Below are positions 1 through 8,457 of a DNA stretch of 64,000 nt, in pieces. Origin of the DNA: Rhodospirillales bacterium. GTDB lineage: Bacteria; Pseudomonadota; Alphaproteobacteria; Rhodospirillales; Defluviicoccaceae. Position numbers and translations under genes: made by a program. Where the stretch lies: assembly GCA_016710335.1 (NCBI GenBank), contig JADJXQ010000004.1:1-64000 (forward strand). The letters run 5' to 3'. A model generated the notes under the pieces. That model had not been told where the DNA came from and searched no databases. It saw only the letters and a program-made list of their open reading frames with translations. Each line of letters opens with the position of its first letter. The first letter of the stretch is position 1.

Positions 1-232
1 CGCCGGCACTCCTTGCGATTTCGGCAAGGTCGTCATCCGGCGCGTCGACGACCAGACCAACGCGTTTGGCCCCGGAGGGAACCAGATCGCCAAGCGCCAC
101 CGCCTCCGCCACCGTCACCGCTCGCGGCGAGGGCGCAAAGAACACGAACCCGAGAAACCGCGCGCCGCCGACCACCGCCGCGGCGACCGCCTCCGGGGAA
201 TTGAGCCCGCAGATCTTGACGTCAATCGCCAT
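1..232 (-). CDS. trpF: phosphoribosylanthranilate isomerase, N-terminal part (cut by window edge)
   Basis: Catalyses the Amadori rearrangement of N-(5-phosphoribosyl)anthranilate in tryptophan biosynthesis. The 77 visible residues start with an ATG at 232 and include the KICG motif (catalytic Cys8 by homology), the LGFVFF strand and an SPRAV segment, all typical of the first half of the TrpF barrel. The start overlaps the end of pyrF by 11 bases, so the two genes are probably translationally coupled. The C-terminal two thirds lie outside the window. Confidence 0.93.
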   Translation of the reverse strand, partial: MAIDVKICGLNSPEAVAAAVVGGARFLGFVFFAPSPRAVTVAEAVALGDLVPSGAKRVGLVVDAPDDDLAEIARSAG

Positions 233-968
233 CGGACCGAGGCGCGGCATCCGACAGGCAGGCGATCTCGTCGCAGATCCGCCTGGCGGCTTCGGCAGGA
301 TCGGCGGCACGGATGATCGGGCGGCCGATGACAAGATAATCGGCGCCGAGGGCAATGGCATCGGCTGGCGTGATCATGCGCTTGTGATCGTCACCGGCAG
401 CCCAACTCGGCCGGATCCCCGGCACGATCAGCTTGAAGCGGGCGCCGCACGCCCCCCTCAGCGCCATGATCTCGGCGCATGAACAGACGACCCCGTCCAG
501 GCCGCAATCGCGCGCCAGCACCGCGAGGCGCGTCACCTGACGCGGTAGCGACGCGCTGATGCCCATCGCCGCCAGGTCTGCGGCGCTGAGCGACGTGAGG
601 ACGGTGACAGCGAGCACCAGGGGCCGCTCGATGCCGGCCTCGGCCGCTGTCTCTTCCGCCGCCGCCGCGGCGGCTCGCAGCATGAACTCGCCGCCCATCG
701 CGTGGACGTTCAGCATGAACGGTTTCAGCTTGATGGCGGCGCGCACCGCCCTCTCGACGGTGTTGGGGATGTCGTGGAACTTGAGATCCAGAAAGACCGG
801 CAGGCCCACTTCTGCGACACGCTCGAAGCCGTCGGGACCGGACGCGGTGAAGAACTCAGCGCCGATCTTGACGCCGCCGACGGTGCCCTTGAGCTGCCGG
901 GCGAGCGCTACCGCGTGCTCCACATCGACGGTGTCGAGCGCGACGAAGATGCGATCCGACGGCTTCAT
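222..968 (-). CDS. pyrF: orotidine 5'-phosphate decarboxylase
   Basis: Converts OMP to UMP, the last step of de novo pyrimidine synthesis, in the cytoplasm. The 248-residue protein has full family length. It carries the group I active-site block DLKFHDIPNTV at 61-71 (Asp61, Lys63, Asp66), an upstream Lys34 in VKIG, and the C-terminal phosphate-binding stretch IGRPIIRA. It is the promoter-proximal gene of a pyrF-trpF pair. The gene ends inside the start of trpF, an arrangement common in Alphaproteobacteria. Confidence 0.96.
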   Translation of the reverse strand: MKPSDRIFVALDTVDVEHAVALARQLKGTVGGVKIGAEFFTASGPDGFERVAEVGLPVFLDLKFHDIPNTVERAVRAAIKLKPFMLNVHAMGGEFMLRAAAAAAEETAAEAGIERPLVLAVTVLTSLSAADLAAMGISASLPRQVTRLAVLARDCGLDGVVCSCAEIMALRGACGARFKLIVPGIRPSWAAGDDHKRMITPADAIALGADYLVIGRPIIRAADPAEAARRICDEIACLSDAAPRSDGD

Positions 969-1149
969 TGCAGGATGCCCCCGGCCATGTGTTCGGCATA
1001 TTTCTGTTTCATATCACGGAACGCCCACTTAGCACACACGAAGCGTGATGACCCGTCTTCAGCGCCCGCGGCGGTTTCTTGCGCGGCGGGCCCGCTAGTG
1101 TCAATGTTGCAGATGCGAATGGATCGCGAAACCGAAGGGAAAGGGTGAC

Positions 1150-2121
1150 ATGACCAAGTATGGATTCGCCGCGTCCGGCGGCGGCTATCGCAGTTTCTAT
1201 ACGGCCGGCGTGCTGGTGTGGCTGAGCAAGCAAGACATGCCGGTCGTCCATCTGACATCCACCAGTTCCGGCAACAACATCGTCCTCGACACTCTCATAT
1301 GGGACCGGGCGAACGAGGAGTTGCCGCCTGTGTTGACCAAGACCGTGCGGCTCAGCCTGACCGACATTTTCCAGGTGTTCTCCAACTTCATCGGCTTGCG
1401 CCCGAAACTGATGCCGACCGGATCGCACCTCTTCACGGTTGACAAGGACTCCTGTCGCAAGTCGCTGCAGCTCGACGATGCAAGACGCCGGCAGATCCTG
1501 GAGCGGACACTGCGAGAGGTGCGGTGGGACATCTTCGCGACCAACCTGACCAAGCGGGAGTCCCGAGCATTTCCCGTCAACGAAATACTGGCCGCCGTGA
1601 ACGACGACACGCTGGATGCCTTCATGGACGCCTTCCTTGCCGGCATCACGACCATTCCCTATTTCAAGGCGATCACCATCGACGACGACTTCTACATCGA
1701 GGGCGGCTACCTCGACAACACGCCGCTCCGCACCCTGTTCGCCGACCCCGAGGTCGACGAGATCATCGCCATCGACTTCACCAACTACGACTACCATGTG
1801 GAACTGGAGAAGCTCTACCACAGCCAGGTATTCATGCTGCCGTTCAACGCCATCGACATGCATCTCCTGATCAGCGACATCGAGCTGACCCTGCCCAACA
1901 AAAAAATCTTCAGCCAGGCGCAACTCATCAACCGCATGCTGGAGGTGTTCGGGAAGGACTCCATGGAGGTGGACGGGCGAACGTATTACCGGAAGCCTTT
2001 GCATGTCCTTCGGCCGCAAAACCTGGAAGCAATGACCATTTCGCTCAAGGACTCGACCGCGCAGAAAAGCTACTTCGAATTGGGCCAGACCGAAGCGGCG
2101 GCACTCTTGGCGAAGACTTGA
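1150..2121 (+). CDS. divergent patatin-like protein
   Basis: A 323-residue protein with no signal peptide. The N-terminus has a patatin-type oxyanion loop, GGGYRSFYTAGVL (residues 10-22). The nucleophile elbow reads S-T-S-S-G (37-41) instead of GxSxG, with Ser39 in the catalytic place. The second half of the dyad reads EGGY (184-187) where patatins have DG[GA]. These replacements make lipid acyl hydrolase activity uncertain. A Shine-Dalgarno-like GAAGGGAAAGGG lies just before the ATG. The gene is divergent from pyrF and stands alone. The family call is inferred from the order and spacing of three motifs only. Confidence 0.6.
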   Translation: MTKYGFAASGGGYRSFYTAGVLVWLSKQDMPVVHLTSTSSGNNIVLDTLIWDRANEELPPVLTKTVRLSLTDIFQVFSNFIGLRPKLMPTGSHLFTVDKDSCRKSLQLDDARRRQILERTLREVRWDIFATNLTKRESRAFPVNEILAAVNDDTLDAFMDAFLAGITTIPYFKAITIDDDFYIEGGYLDNTPLRTLFADPEVDEIIAIDFTNYDYHVELEKLYHSQVFMLPFNAIDMHLLISDIELTLPNKKIFSQAQLINRMLEVFGKDSMEVDGRTYYRKPLHVLRPQNLEAMTISLKDSTAQKSYFELGQTEAAALLAKT

Positions 2122-2567
2122 GGCCAGGACCGGATGCGCGGCGTTGCCCGGTGATTGGGCGGTGATCTGGCATCGCAGGTGTCCCGAGGCGCGCAGCCGG
2201 TAAACAAAACCGCAGGCAGTTTGCCGCGATCGAGGCTAAAATCCAATAATGATGCGCGCCGGACAAGATCAGGCGCCTTAACGCTTGCGCGGTATGGGAA
2301 ACATCAATATCAATGAAAGCGTCGGGTCGATGGATACACGACAAGCAGATCCAAAACCGATGAGATGAACATACTTCTTTTGATCATCCCTCTTTGGGTG
2401 TAGAGAGGTCACAAACGTGGCTTTCAGATTGTTTTTCTCTGTGTTTGGAAACGCGATGCGGTATGCACCCGGTGAATCAGGGTCCGCCCCGGTCTGCGCG
2501 ACAGAGAACCCACGGTTGACTCGACATCAGAAAATAGTACAAACATACACGTATAGGTTTTGCGCTC
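2122..2567. other. intergenic stretch, no gene seen
   Basis: About 446 bases between the patatin-like gene and the broken LuxR-type gene. It is less GC-rich than its flanks, particularly around 2340-2430 and 2520-2560, which suits a promoter region for the downstream gene. I see no convincing open frame, RNA gene or terminator. Confidence 0.5.
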
Positions 2568-3988
2568 ATGGGAACTCGTGCGGTGGCAGGTCAGCTTGTT
2601 GATCGAAGGACCGGAGGCGATCGGAGGGCATCCGATGATCGCCGGGACAAATTCGATCGGCGGTCGGGGGGAGACCGGCGGCGAAGCCTGTTCGACAAGC
2701 TGCAGATCGGTACGGGCCCGCGGCCCGGAGGCGTTGCCGAAGACCGGCGCAGCGGCAAGGACCGCCGCAAAGGCGAGGACAGCCGGCTCGGCGTGGACCG
2801 CCGCACCGGCATGGAGCGGCGGATCGGCGTCGACTGGAAGCAGTCTGGCGTCGGGCGGGAGTTGTCTCCGGAACAGGCGGTCGATCTTGTCTCGGATTTT
2901 TACGGGGCGAGCATGGATGGGCGGTTTTGGCCGACGGCGCTGATGAAGCTGCGGGAAGCGGTTGACGCGAGCGCGTGTGCATTGGCGTGGCATGATTTTG
3001 GTTTGGGGACGGGCGGTCTTGATCAGTCAGTTGGGTTTGACGTTGAGTCGGTGCGTTCCTACGCCGACTACTACGACCGGCTCAACCCGTGGCTTCACAA
3101 GGAGGCGTTTCTGACGCCGGGGACGGTGTGGAGCGGCGGCGATCTGGTGTCGAGGAGGAGGCGGGTTCAAGCGAGTTCGTGCATCACTGGCTGCAGCCTC
3201 AGGGCCTCGGTCCGCAGCTGTTTGGGGTGCTGGAGCGCCAGGGCAGCCGGGTTCTGTATCTGGTGCTGGCGCGTCCGGCCAGCCGCGAGGCGTTTTCCGG
3301 CGACGACGTGGCCCTTTTGCAACGGCTGCTGCCGTACCTGCAGCGGGGGTTGCGGGCCGGGCAGTTGCTGCGCCGCACTCAGCATGTGCGCCAGGCGGCT
3401 CTCGATGCGCTCGACGTGATGCCGATCAGGGTGATCCTGTTGTCCGGCGGCAGGATGGTTCTGGCTGCCAACCGCGTCGCCCGCGAGGTGATGGCGGCCC
3501 GCGACGTGCTGTCGGTGGGGCGCGGCGGGCTCGAGGTCAACCGCGACGGCAGACAAGGTGCGGTTCCGCGATATCATCGCCGAGACGGCCAGCGCCGCCG
3601 AGAGCAACCGCCCGCCGGATCTTGTCGCCTTCTCCGTGGCGCGCGCCGCCAGCGCCGCCCGCTGTCGCTGATGATCTGGCCGACCCGCGAACGCGACCCC
3701 GACCAGGGGCTCGACGCTCCCGCCGCCGTCGTCTTCCTCGGAGATCCGGATCGCTCTGCCGACGTCGACGAAGGCCGCCTCAAGCAACTCTACGGCCTCA
3801 CCACCGCCGAGGCCCGCGTCGCCGCCCTGCTCGCCCGCGGCCACCGCCTCGACGAAATCGCCGAAATGCTCGGCGTCGCCTACGAAACCACCCGGAAGCA
3901 TCTGAAGCAGATTTTCAGCAAGATGCAGACCGACCGCCAGGCGGAACTGGTCAGGACCCTGGTCACCGGCCCGGGCAGCCTCGGCTGA
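2568..3988 (+). pseudogene. LuxR-type HTH regulator broken by three frame changes
   Basis: One protein of about 470 residues can be rebuilt across two reading frames. Frame A (2568 to about 3152) has a DRR-rich N-terminus and a conserved-looking segment (AVDLVSDFYGA, WHDFGLG). Frame B (about 3150-3550) continues as EFVHHWLQPQGL and LLPYLQRGLRAG. Frame A returns (3552 to about 3656, DKVRFRDIIAETASAAES). Frame B finishes with PLSLMIWPTRE and a C-terminal LuxR HTH (LTTAEARVAALLARG, IAEMLGVAYETTRKHLKQIF). The shifts are one base lost, one gained and one lost. The protein lacks an obvious autoinducer-binding domain, so it need not be the partner of the LuxI at 29129. This is either a decayed gene or several sequence errors. 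Confidence 0.75.
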
Positions 3989-4115
3989 TTGCCTGATCCA
4001 GTTCGGGACGAGCGGCCTCCTGTCGGGCTAGCAGCCAGCGGTACGGTGGATCCGTCCGTGCGGTTGCGGCCATTTCATGAGATAAGGAAAACTTCTCGGC
4101 GGGACGCTCCGAACC

Positions 4116-5699
4116 GTGACACGAAGAACGCGGAAAGTTCTTATTGCCGTTGTTGTCGTCACGGCTCTCGTCGCGTTGCCGACAGCCGGCACCCTCGTTT
4201 ACGACTACGTCGTCACCATCGAGCGGTCCCGCGCCAAGGTCGAGACCACCGCCGATATGGTTGCTCGAGAAGTAGCCGAACTCCTTCTCGTCGCTGAAGC
4301 GGCCCTTGCCGACGTCGCCTTCGATGCCCGCACCGGCTGCACGCCCGACTTGGTGCGAGAGTTCCGCAACAAGGTGATCGCACAGCCGGCGATCCAGGGC
4401 ATGGGGTTGGTGAAAGCGAACGGCCAGCTCGCCTGCACGGCGTTCGGGATGACCGATCCGCCGATCGACGTCGAGCCTGCCGCCGTCATTGAGCCGGCGG
4501 ATTCGATCCTCCGCTTCACGCCGCCGGCAGACCTTCCCTACGCGCCGACGCGGTCGTTCGCGGCGCTTTACCCGATGAAGGGGGGTGGCCGGCTGGCAGC
4601 TGCAATGGCGCCGGCGACCTTGTTCGGTTTCCTGCAGGCGGACGTTCTCGGCGACGACGGTCACATCGCGGTAACGCTGCAAGGGTCCACCCTCGCCGAC
4701 TTCGGCGCGACGGCACACGCTGCAGGAAGCAGGCTCGTCGCAACCACCCCTGTCGGGCTCTACGGGGCAGAGGTGACCGCATCAGCGACACGGTCGTGGG
4801 CGCTGGCGCCGTGGCGGGAAAATGCCAAGATTGCAGGACTGCTCGGCGCGCTTGCTGCCCTGGCGGTCGGGATCGGCGCTGCTCGTTACGCCCGCAACCG
4901 CTTTTCGCTCGGCGCCGAGCTCAAGGAAGCGCTGGCCAACAAGGAGTTCGAGATCTGGTATCAGCCGGTCGTCGACCTTCAGCGCGAGCGCTGCGCCGGC
5001 GCCGAGGCGCTGATCCGCTGGCGTCATCCAGAACGGGATCTGATTCCTCCGGATTTGTTCATTGCCATGGCCGAAGACAGCGGCATCATCGTTCCCATGA
5101 CTCGCTGGCTGATGGAGCGGGTGGGGGAAGACATGGCCCCGCTGCTCAACGCCGACCCGACGCTCCACATCGCCATAAACCTGGCGCCGATCCACATGAG
5201 CGACCACCGCATCGTCGAAGATGCCCGCGCGGCACTGGCGCGTTACGGCGTCCGCCCGTCGCAGATCCTGTTCGAGTTGACGGAGCGGGGGCTGATCGAC
5301 GATCCCGGCTGCCGCGAGGTGGTCGTCGAGGCGCTCGGCCAGTTGGGTTCGGAAGTCGCCCTTGACGACTTCGGCACCGGCTACTCCAGCCTCGCCTATA
5401 TCGACAAGTTCAAGCTCGACTACTTGAAGATCGACAAAGCCTTCGTGTCGGCGATCGGCACCGCCTCGCCATCGGTCCGCCTTACCGACATCATCATCGA
5501 AATGGCGACGTCACTCAACCTCAAGCTCATCGCCGAAGGGGTGGAAACGGCCGAGCAGGCGGCTTACTTGCGGACACGCGGCGTCACCTACGCCCAGGGC
5601 TGGCACATCTCCAAGCCCCTCGCGACCAGAGACTTTTATGCTTTCTGCCGCACCGGAGGACCCGCAACCGCCGACAACCGGGCGTCCGCGCCGGCATGA
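4116..5699 (+). CDS. CSS-motif EAL-domain cyclic-di-GMP phosphodiesterase
   Basis: An inner-membrane enzyme expected to hydrolyse c-di-GMP to pGpG. It has 527 residues and starts with GTG at 4116. TM helix 1 spans about 8-30, followed by a periplasmic part with two cysteines (Cys75, Cys107) as in redox-responsive CSS sensors, and TM helix 2 at about 236-256. The EAL domain runs from about 268 to 510. EAL is intact at 297-299, and the other catalytic blocks are present: AINLA, FELTERG, LDDFGTGYSS, LKIDKAF and IAEGVET. The enzyme therefore looks active. It stands alone downstream of the broken regulator, with no GGDEF domain. Confidence 0.9.
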   Translation: MTRRTRKVLIAVVVVTALVALPTAGTLVYDYVVTIERSRAKVETTADMVAREVAELLLVAEAALADVAFDARTGCTPDLVREFRNKVIAQPAIQGMGLVKANGQLACTAFGMTDPPIDVEPAAVIEPADSILRFTPPADLPYAPTRSFAALYPMKGGGRLAAAMAPATLFGFLQADVLGDDGHIAVTLQGSTLADFGATAHAAGSRLVATTPVGLYGAEVTASATRSWALAPWRENAKIAGLLGALAALAVGIGAARYARNRFSLGAELKEALANKEFEIWYQPVVDLQRERCAGAEALIRWRHPERDLIPPDLFIAMAEDSGIIVPMTRWLMERVGEDMAPLLNADPTLHIAINLAPIHMSDHRIVEDARAALARYGVRPSQILFELTERGLIDDPGCREVVVEALGQLGSEVALDDFGTGYSSLAYIDKFKLDYLKIDKAFVSAIGTASPSVRLTDIIIEMATSLNLKLIAEGVETAEQAAYLRTRGVTYAQGWHISKPLATRDFYAFCRTGGPATADNRASAPA

Positions 5700-5750
5700 C
5701 GAGGGTGATGCTGATGCGTATTACAGGCGGTGCGCTGCACCAAAAGAAAC

Positions 5751-5774
5751 GGCGGCTAGCTTGCGCTAACCGCC
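5751..5774. terminator. possible terminator hairpin after the EAL gene
   Basis: Ten-base arms GGCGGCTAGC and GCTAACCGCC with one mismatch and a TTGC loop, about 50 bases after the EAL stop codon. No T-run follows on the plus strand. On the minus strand the hairpin is followed by TTTCTTTTGG, so it could also stop minus-strand read-through. Confidence 0.45.
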
Positions 5775-6009
5775 GAGTTCGGCACATTGGCCGATTGGGG
5801 ATACCAGAGATGGGGGCATCTCCGGTCCTGTCTCATAGGAGGCTTGGACATGCCTTTATAGCGTGTTTAGTTGGAGAATGCATAGTAAATTTACACAATT
5901 CTGTGGATTACGACTGCTGACGAAGTAAGGGGAAATACAGCCTCTGAGCGCAATCAGACTTCGTTGCGCAATTTTTTCTCACGGGCGACACGCGTCAAAG
6001 GGCGGGCCC

Positions 6010-6044
6010 AAAAAAACGGCGGCCAGACGTCATGTCGGCCGCCG
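6010..6044 (-). terminator. rho-independent terminator of the Liv/CoA-ligase operon
   Basis: Read on the minus strand, a GC-rich stem CGGCGGCC-GAC pairs across a five-base loop with its complement (one bulged base) and is followed directly by seven T residues. It lies about 200 bases after the stop codon of the PaaK-like gene and marks the end of the minus-strand operon. Confidence 0.85.
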
Positions 6045-6243
6045 AAGTCAGGCTCAAATGCACGCCGCGCCGGCACGGACCCGCGCAGCACGTTCGATCT
6101 CGTAGGAGGCCTGCATACCGTAGTAGTGAAGCCTACGAATGTGGCGAAATTTGGTGCGGTGAGAGCCGTTTGCGCCGGGTCGCTTGGACTGAAAGGGTGA
6201 TTCGCGTGACCCGTAACGGCGGCAGCGGATGCGGGCTCTTCGG

Positions 6244-7482
6244 TCAGTCGCCGGTGTCTTCGCGACCACGGATGTCGTCGATGATCTTGCCGTCGTTGGC
6301 GAGGGTGCCGGGTGGGACGATCTCGACGCGCGCGCGAAGTTTGCAGAGCGCCTGCACCGTCTGCTCGACGCTAGTCGCATCGACGCCGACGCTTTCGCAG
6401 CGCAGCGTCATGGTGTCGTTACCCTGGTGGCTGTCGACGACCAGGCGGGCCCGAAGGAGCTCAGGATGGCGCTTCATAACGTCGGCGACCTGACTAGGGT
6501 GCACGAACATGCCACGGACCTTGGTGGTCTGATCCGCGCGGCCTAGCCAGCCGCGAAGCCGCATGTTGGTGCGCCCGCACGCACTCTGCCCCGATAGAAC
6601 CGCCGACAGGTCGCCGGTCGCGAACCGGATCAGCGGGTACTCGCGGGTGAACGTGGTCACCACAACTTCGCCGACCTCGCCGTGCGGGACGGGTTGGCCG
6701 CTGCCCGGGCGCACGATCTCGACGATGACACCTTCGTCGACGATGAGCCCGTCGGCGGCTTCTGATTCGTAGGCGATGAGCCCGAGATCGTCTGCGGCGT
6801 ACCACTGCGTCACGCGAACGCCGAGAGTCCTCAGTTCGCCGCGAAGGCTCGCCGGTAATGCCTCGCCCGCAACCGATGCGTTGCCGAGGCTGGAGAGGTC
6901 GGCGCCGGCCTCGAGGCCGCGGGTGAGCAGCACCTTCAGGAAGGACGGTGTGCCGGTGAAGTACGCGGGTCTCAGGTCGACGATCGCGCGGACCTGCAAG
7001 TCGGTACTGCCGGTGCCGGCAGGGAAGACGGCGCAGCCGAGCGCCTCGGCGCCTGCCTCGACCATGGCTCCGGCCGGCGTCAGGTGATAGGCGAAGGCAT
7101 TGTGGATGACCCCGCCGGCGCGAAAGCCGGCGGCGTGGAACGCCCGCGCCGTGCGCCAGTAATCGGGTCCCGCGCCTTCGGCATCGTAGATCGGCCCCGG
7201 CGATTGAAAGACCCGCCTGAGCCGACCGGGCGCGGCGGTCGCGAGTCCCCCGAAGGGCGGCCGTTCCTGGTGCAGTCGGATGAGGTCCGACTTGCGCGTG
7301 ACCGGCAACGTCGCGAGGGACTCTTGATCGCCAATGCTCTCCGGATCGACACTGCGAAACAGGCTGGCGTAGTACGCCGTGTTGTCTTTTGCGTTGGCGA
7401 TCTGGTTTGGAAGGTCGCGGAACAGCGCCGCGGCGCGGGCGTCGGCGGATCGGGTCTCCAGGTCGTCGTAGAAGTCGTCCAT
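6244..7482 (-). CDS. PaaK-like phenylacetate-CoA ligase family protein
   Basis: Adenylate-forming enzyme expected to activate an aromatic or related carboxylic acid to its CoA thioester. It has 412 residues, close to PaaK length. Family features include TAYYASLF near the N-terminus, the VAGEALP block, the QWYAADDLGLIAYE region, a TTFTREYPLIRFATGDL block and GRADQTTKVRGMFVHP before the C-terminal subdomain. The usual glycine-rich P-loop (SSGTTG in PaaK) is replaced by QSPGPIYDAEG, so the true substrate is uncertain. It is the last gene of the operon, 13 bases downstream of the LivF-type ATPase. Confidence 0.85.
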   Translation of the reverse strand: MDDFYDDLETRSADARAAALFRDLPNQIANAKDNTAYYASLFRSVDPESIGDQESLATLPVTRKSDLIRLHQERPPFGGLATAAPGRLRRVFQSPGPIYDAEGAGPDYWRTARAFHAAGFRAGGVIHNAFAYHLTPAGAMVEAGAEALGCAVFPAGTGSTDLQVRAIVDLRPAYFTGTPSFLKVLLTRGLEAGADLSSLGNASVAGEALPASLRGELRTLGVRVTQWYAADDLGLIAYESEAADGLIVDEGVIVEIVRPGSGQPVPHGEVGEVVVTTFTREYPLIRFATGDLSAVLSGQSACGRTNMRLRGWLGRADQTTKVRGMFVHPSQVADVMKRHPELLRARLVVDSHQGNDTMTLRCESVGVDATSVEQTVQALCKLRARVEIVPPGTLANDGKIIDDIRGREDTGD

Positions 7483-7495
7483 CGGAGCAAGCCGC

Positions 7496-8338
7496 TTACA
7501 GCCAGCGCTTGCGGCGGCGGTAGTGCTTGACGTCGCGGAAGCTCTTGCGGCCGCCGGTGCTCAGGCCGAGGTAGAATTCCTTCACGTCCTCGTTCTCCCT
7601 CAGCGCATTGGCGTCGCCGTCCATGACCACCCGCCCGTTCTCCAGGATGTAGCCGTAGGTGGCGTAGCGCAGCGCCACCATGGCGTTCTGCTCGGCGACC
7701 AGGATGCTGACCCCTTCGTCGCGGTTGAGGGTTTCGACAATTTCGAAGATCTCGGCGACCAGTTGCGGCGCGAGGCCCATGGAAGGCTCGTCGAGCAACA
7801 TCATGGTCGGCCGCGACATCAGGGCCCGGCCGATCGCCACCATCTGCTGCTCTCCGCCGGACGTGTAACCGGCCTGGGAGTTGCGGCGCTCCCTCAGCCG
7901 CGGAAAGTAATGATAGACCTTCTCCAGGCTCTCCTTGACGGCGGCGCTGCCGTCCTTGCGTAGATACGCCCCGGTCATGAGGTTGTCTTCGACGGTGAGA
8001 TGTTCGAAGACGTGGCGGCCCTCCATCACCTGGATGATGCCGCGCTTGACGACCGCCGAGGGGTTGAGCTTGTCGATACGCTCGCCGCGAAAGACGATGC
8101 TGCCCTTGGTGACGTCGCCGCGTTCAGTGCCGAGCAGATTGGAGATGGCCTTGATGGTCGTGGTCTTGCCGGCGCCGTTGGCGCCGAGCAGTGCGACGAT
8201 GCCGCCTTCCGGCAATTCCAGCGACACGCCCTTCAACACCAGGATGACGTGGTCGTAGATGACCTCGATGTTATTGATGGTGAGCAGGGCGCGCTCGTCC
8301 GCCGCGACTTGCTGCTTGCCGGTGGCTTGAGGGTTCAT
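7496..8338 (-). CDS. livF: Liv-type ABC transporter ATP-binding protein (LivF family)
   Basis: One of two ATPases powering the importer. The 280 residues include Walker A GANGAGKTT (52-60), the signature SGGEQQM (160-166), Walker B MMLLDEPS (179-186) and the H-loop-like VAEQNA, in which Q replaces His as is usual for LivF. The C-terminal tail (residues 255-280, ending RRRKRW) extends a little beyond typical LivF. It lies between the binding protein and the PaaK-like ligase. The ligand class cannot be read from the ATPase. Confidence 0.93.
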   Translation of the reverse strand: MNPQATGKQQVAADERALLTINNIEVIYDHVILVLKGVSLELPEGGIVALLGANGAGKTTTIKAISNLLGTERGDVTKGSIVFRGERIDKLNPSAVVKRGIIQVMEGRHVFEHLTVEDNLMTGAYLRKDGSAAVKESLEKVYHYFPRLRERRNSQAGYTSGGEQQMVAIGRALMSRPTMMLLDEPSMGLAPQLVAEIFEIVETLNRDEGVSILVAEQNAMVALRYATYGYILENGRVVMDGDANALRENEDVKEFYLGLSTGGRKSFRDVKHYRRRKRWL

Positions 8339-8407
8339 CGATCGCTACTGCTTCTGGTTTCGCATATGGCAACCGCTGTTTCCCCACATCCTCCCGCTGA
8401 CGCGGGG

Positions 8408-8441
8408 CCCTGCTCTCTCCCGATCGCGGGAGAGAGCAGGG
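8408..8441 (-). repeat. perfect 15-bp stem-loop between binding-protein and livF genes
   Basis: Arms CCCTGCTCTCTCCCG and CGGGAGAGAGCAGGG enclose the loop ATCG. The hairpin sits 17 bases after the binding-protein stop codon and 70 bases before livF, with no T-run. Its position fits the intercistronic mRNA-stabilising hairpins that follow highly expressed binding-protein genes; the perfection of the arms also suits a mobile REP-like element. Confidence 0.7.
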
Positions 8442-8457
8442 GGTGCGGGTAGTACGC

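Larger units (their letters stand above)
5700..6243. other. intergenic stretch with two hairpins
   Basis: About 544 bases between converging genes. It holds a hairpin at 5751-5774 and a strong minus-strand terminator at 6010-6044, listed separately. The part around 5850-5930 is AT-rich compared with the rest of the window. I see no supported gene; short open frames here have no recognisable product. Confidence 0.5.

Noticed and set aside
1009..2019. A 336-codon minus-strand frame opposite the patatin-like gene
   Set aside because: Composition is a mirror of the plus-strand gene, with no motif or ribosome binding site. The plus frame has the catalytic-type motifs and a good start.
5696..6380. 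Short open frames on both strands in the 5.7-6.4 kb gap, including one ending next to the terminator at 6044
   Set aside because: None has a ribosome binding site, family motif or signal peptide; the gap is better explained as the 3' end of two converging transcripts.
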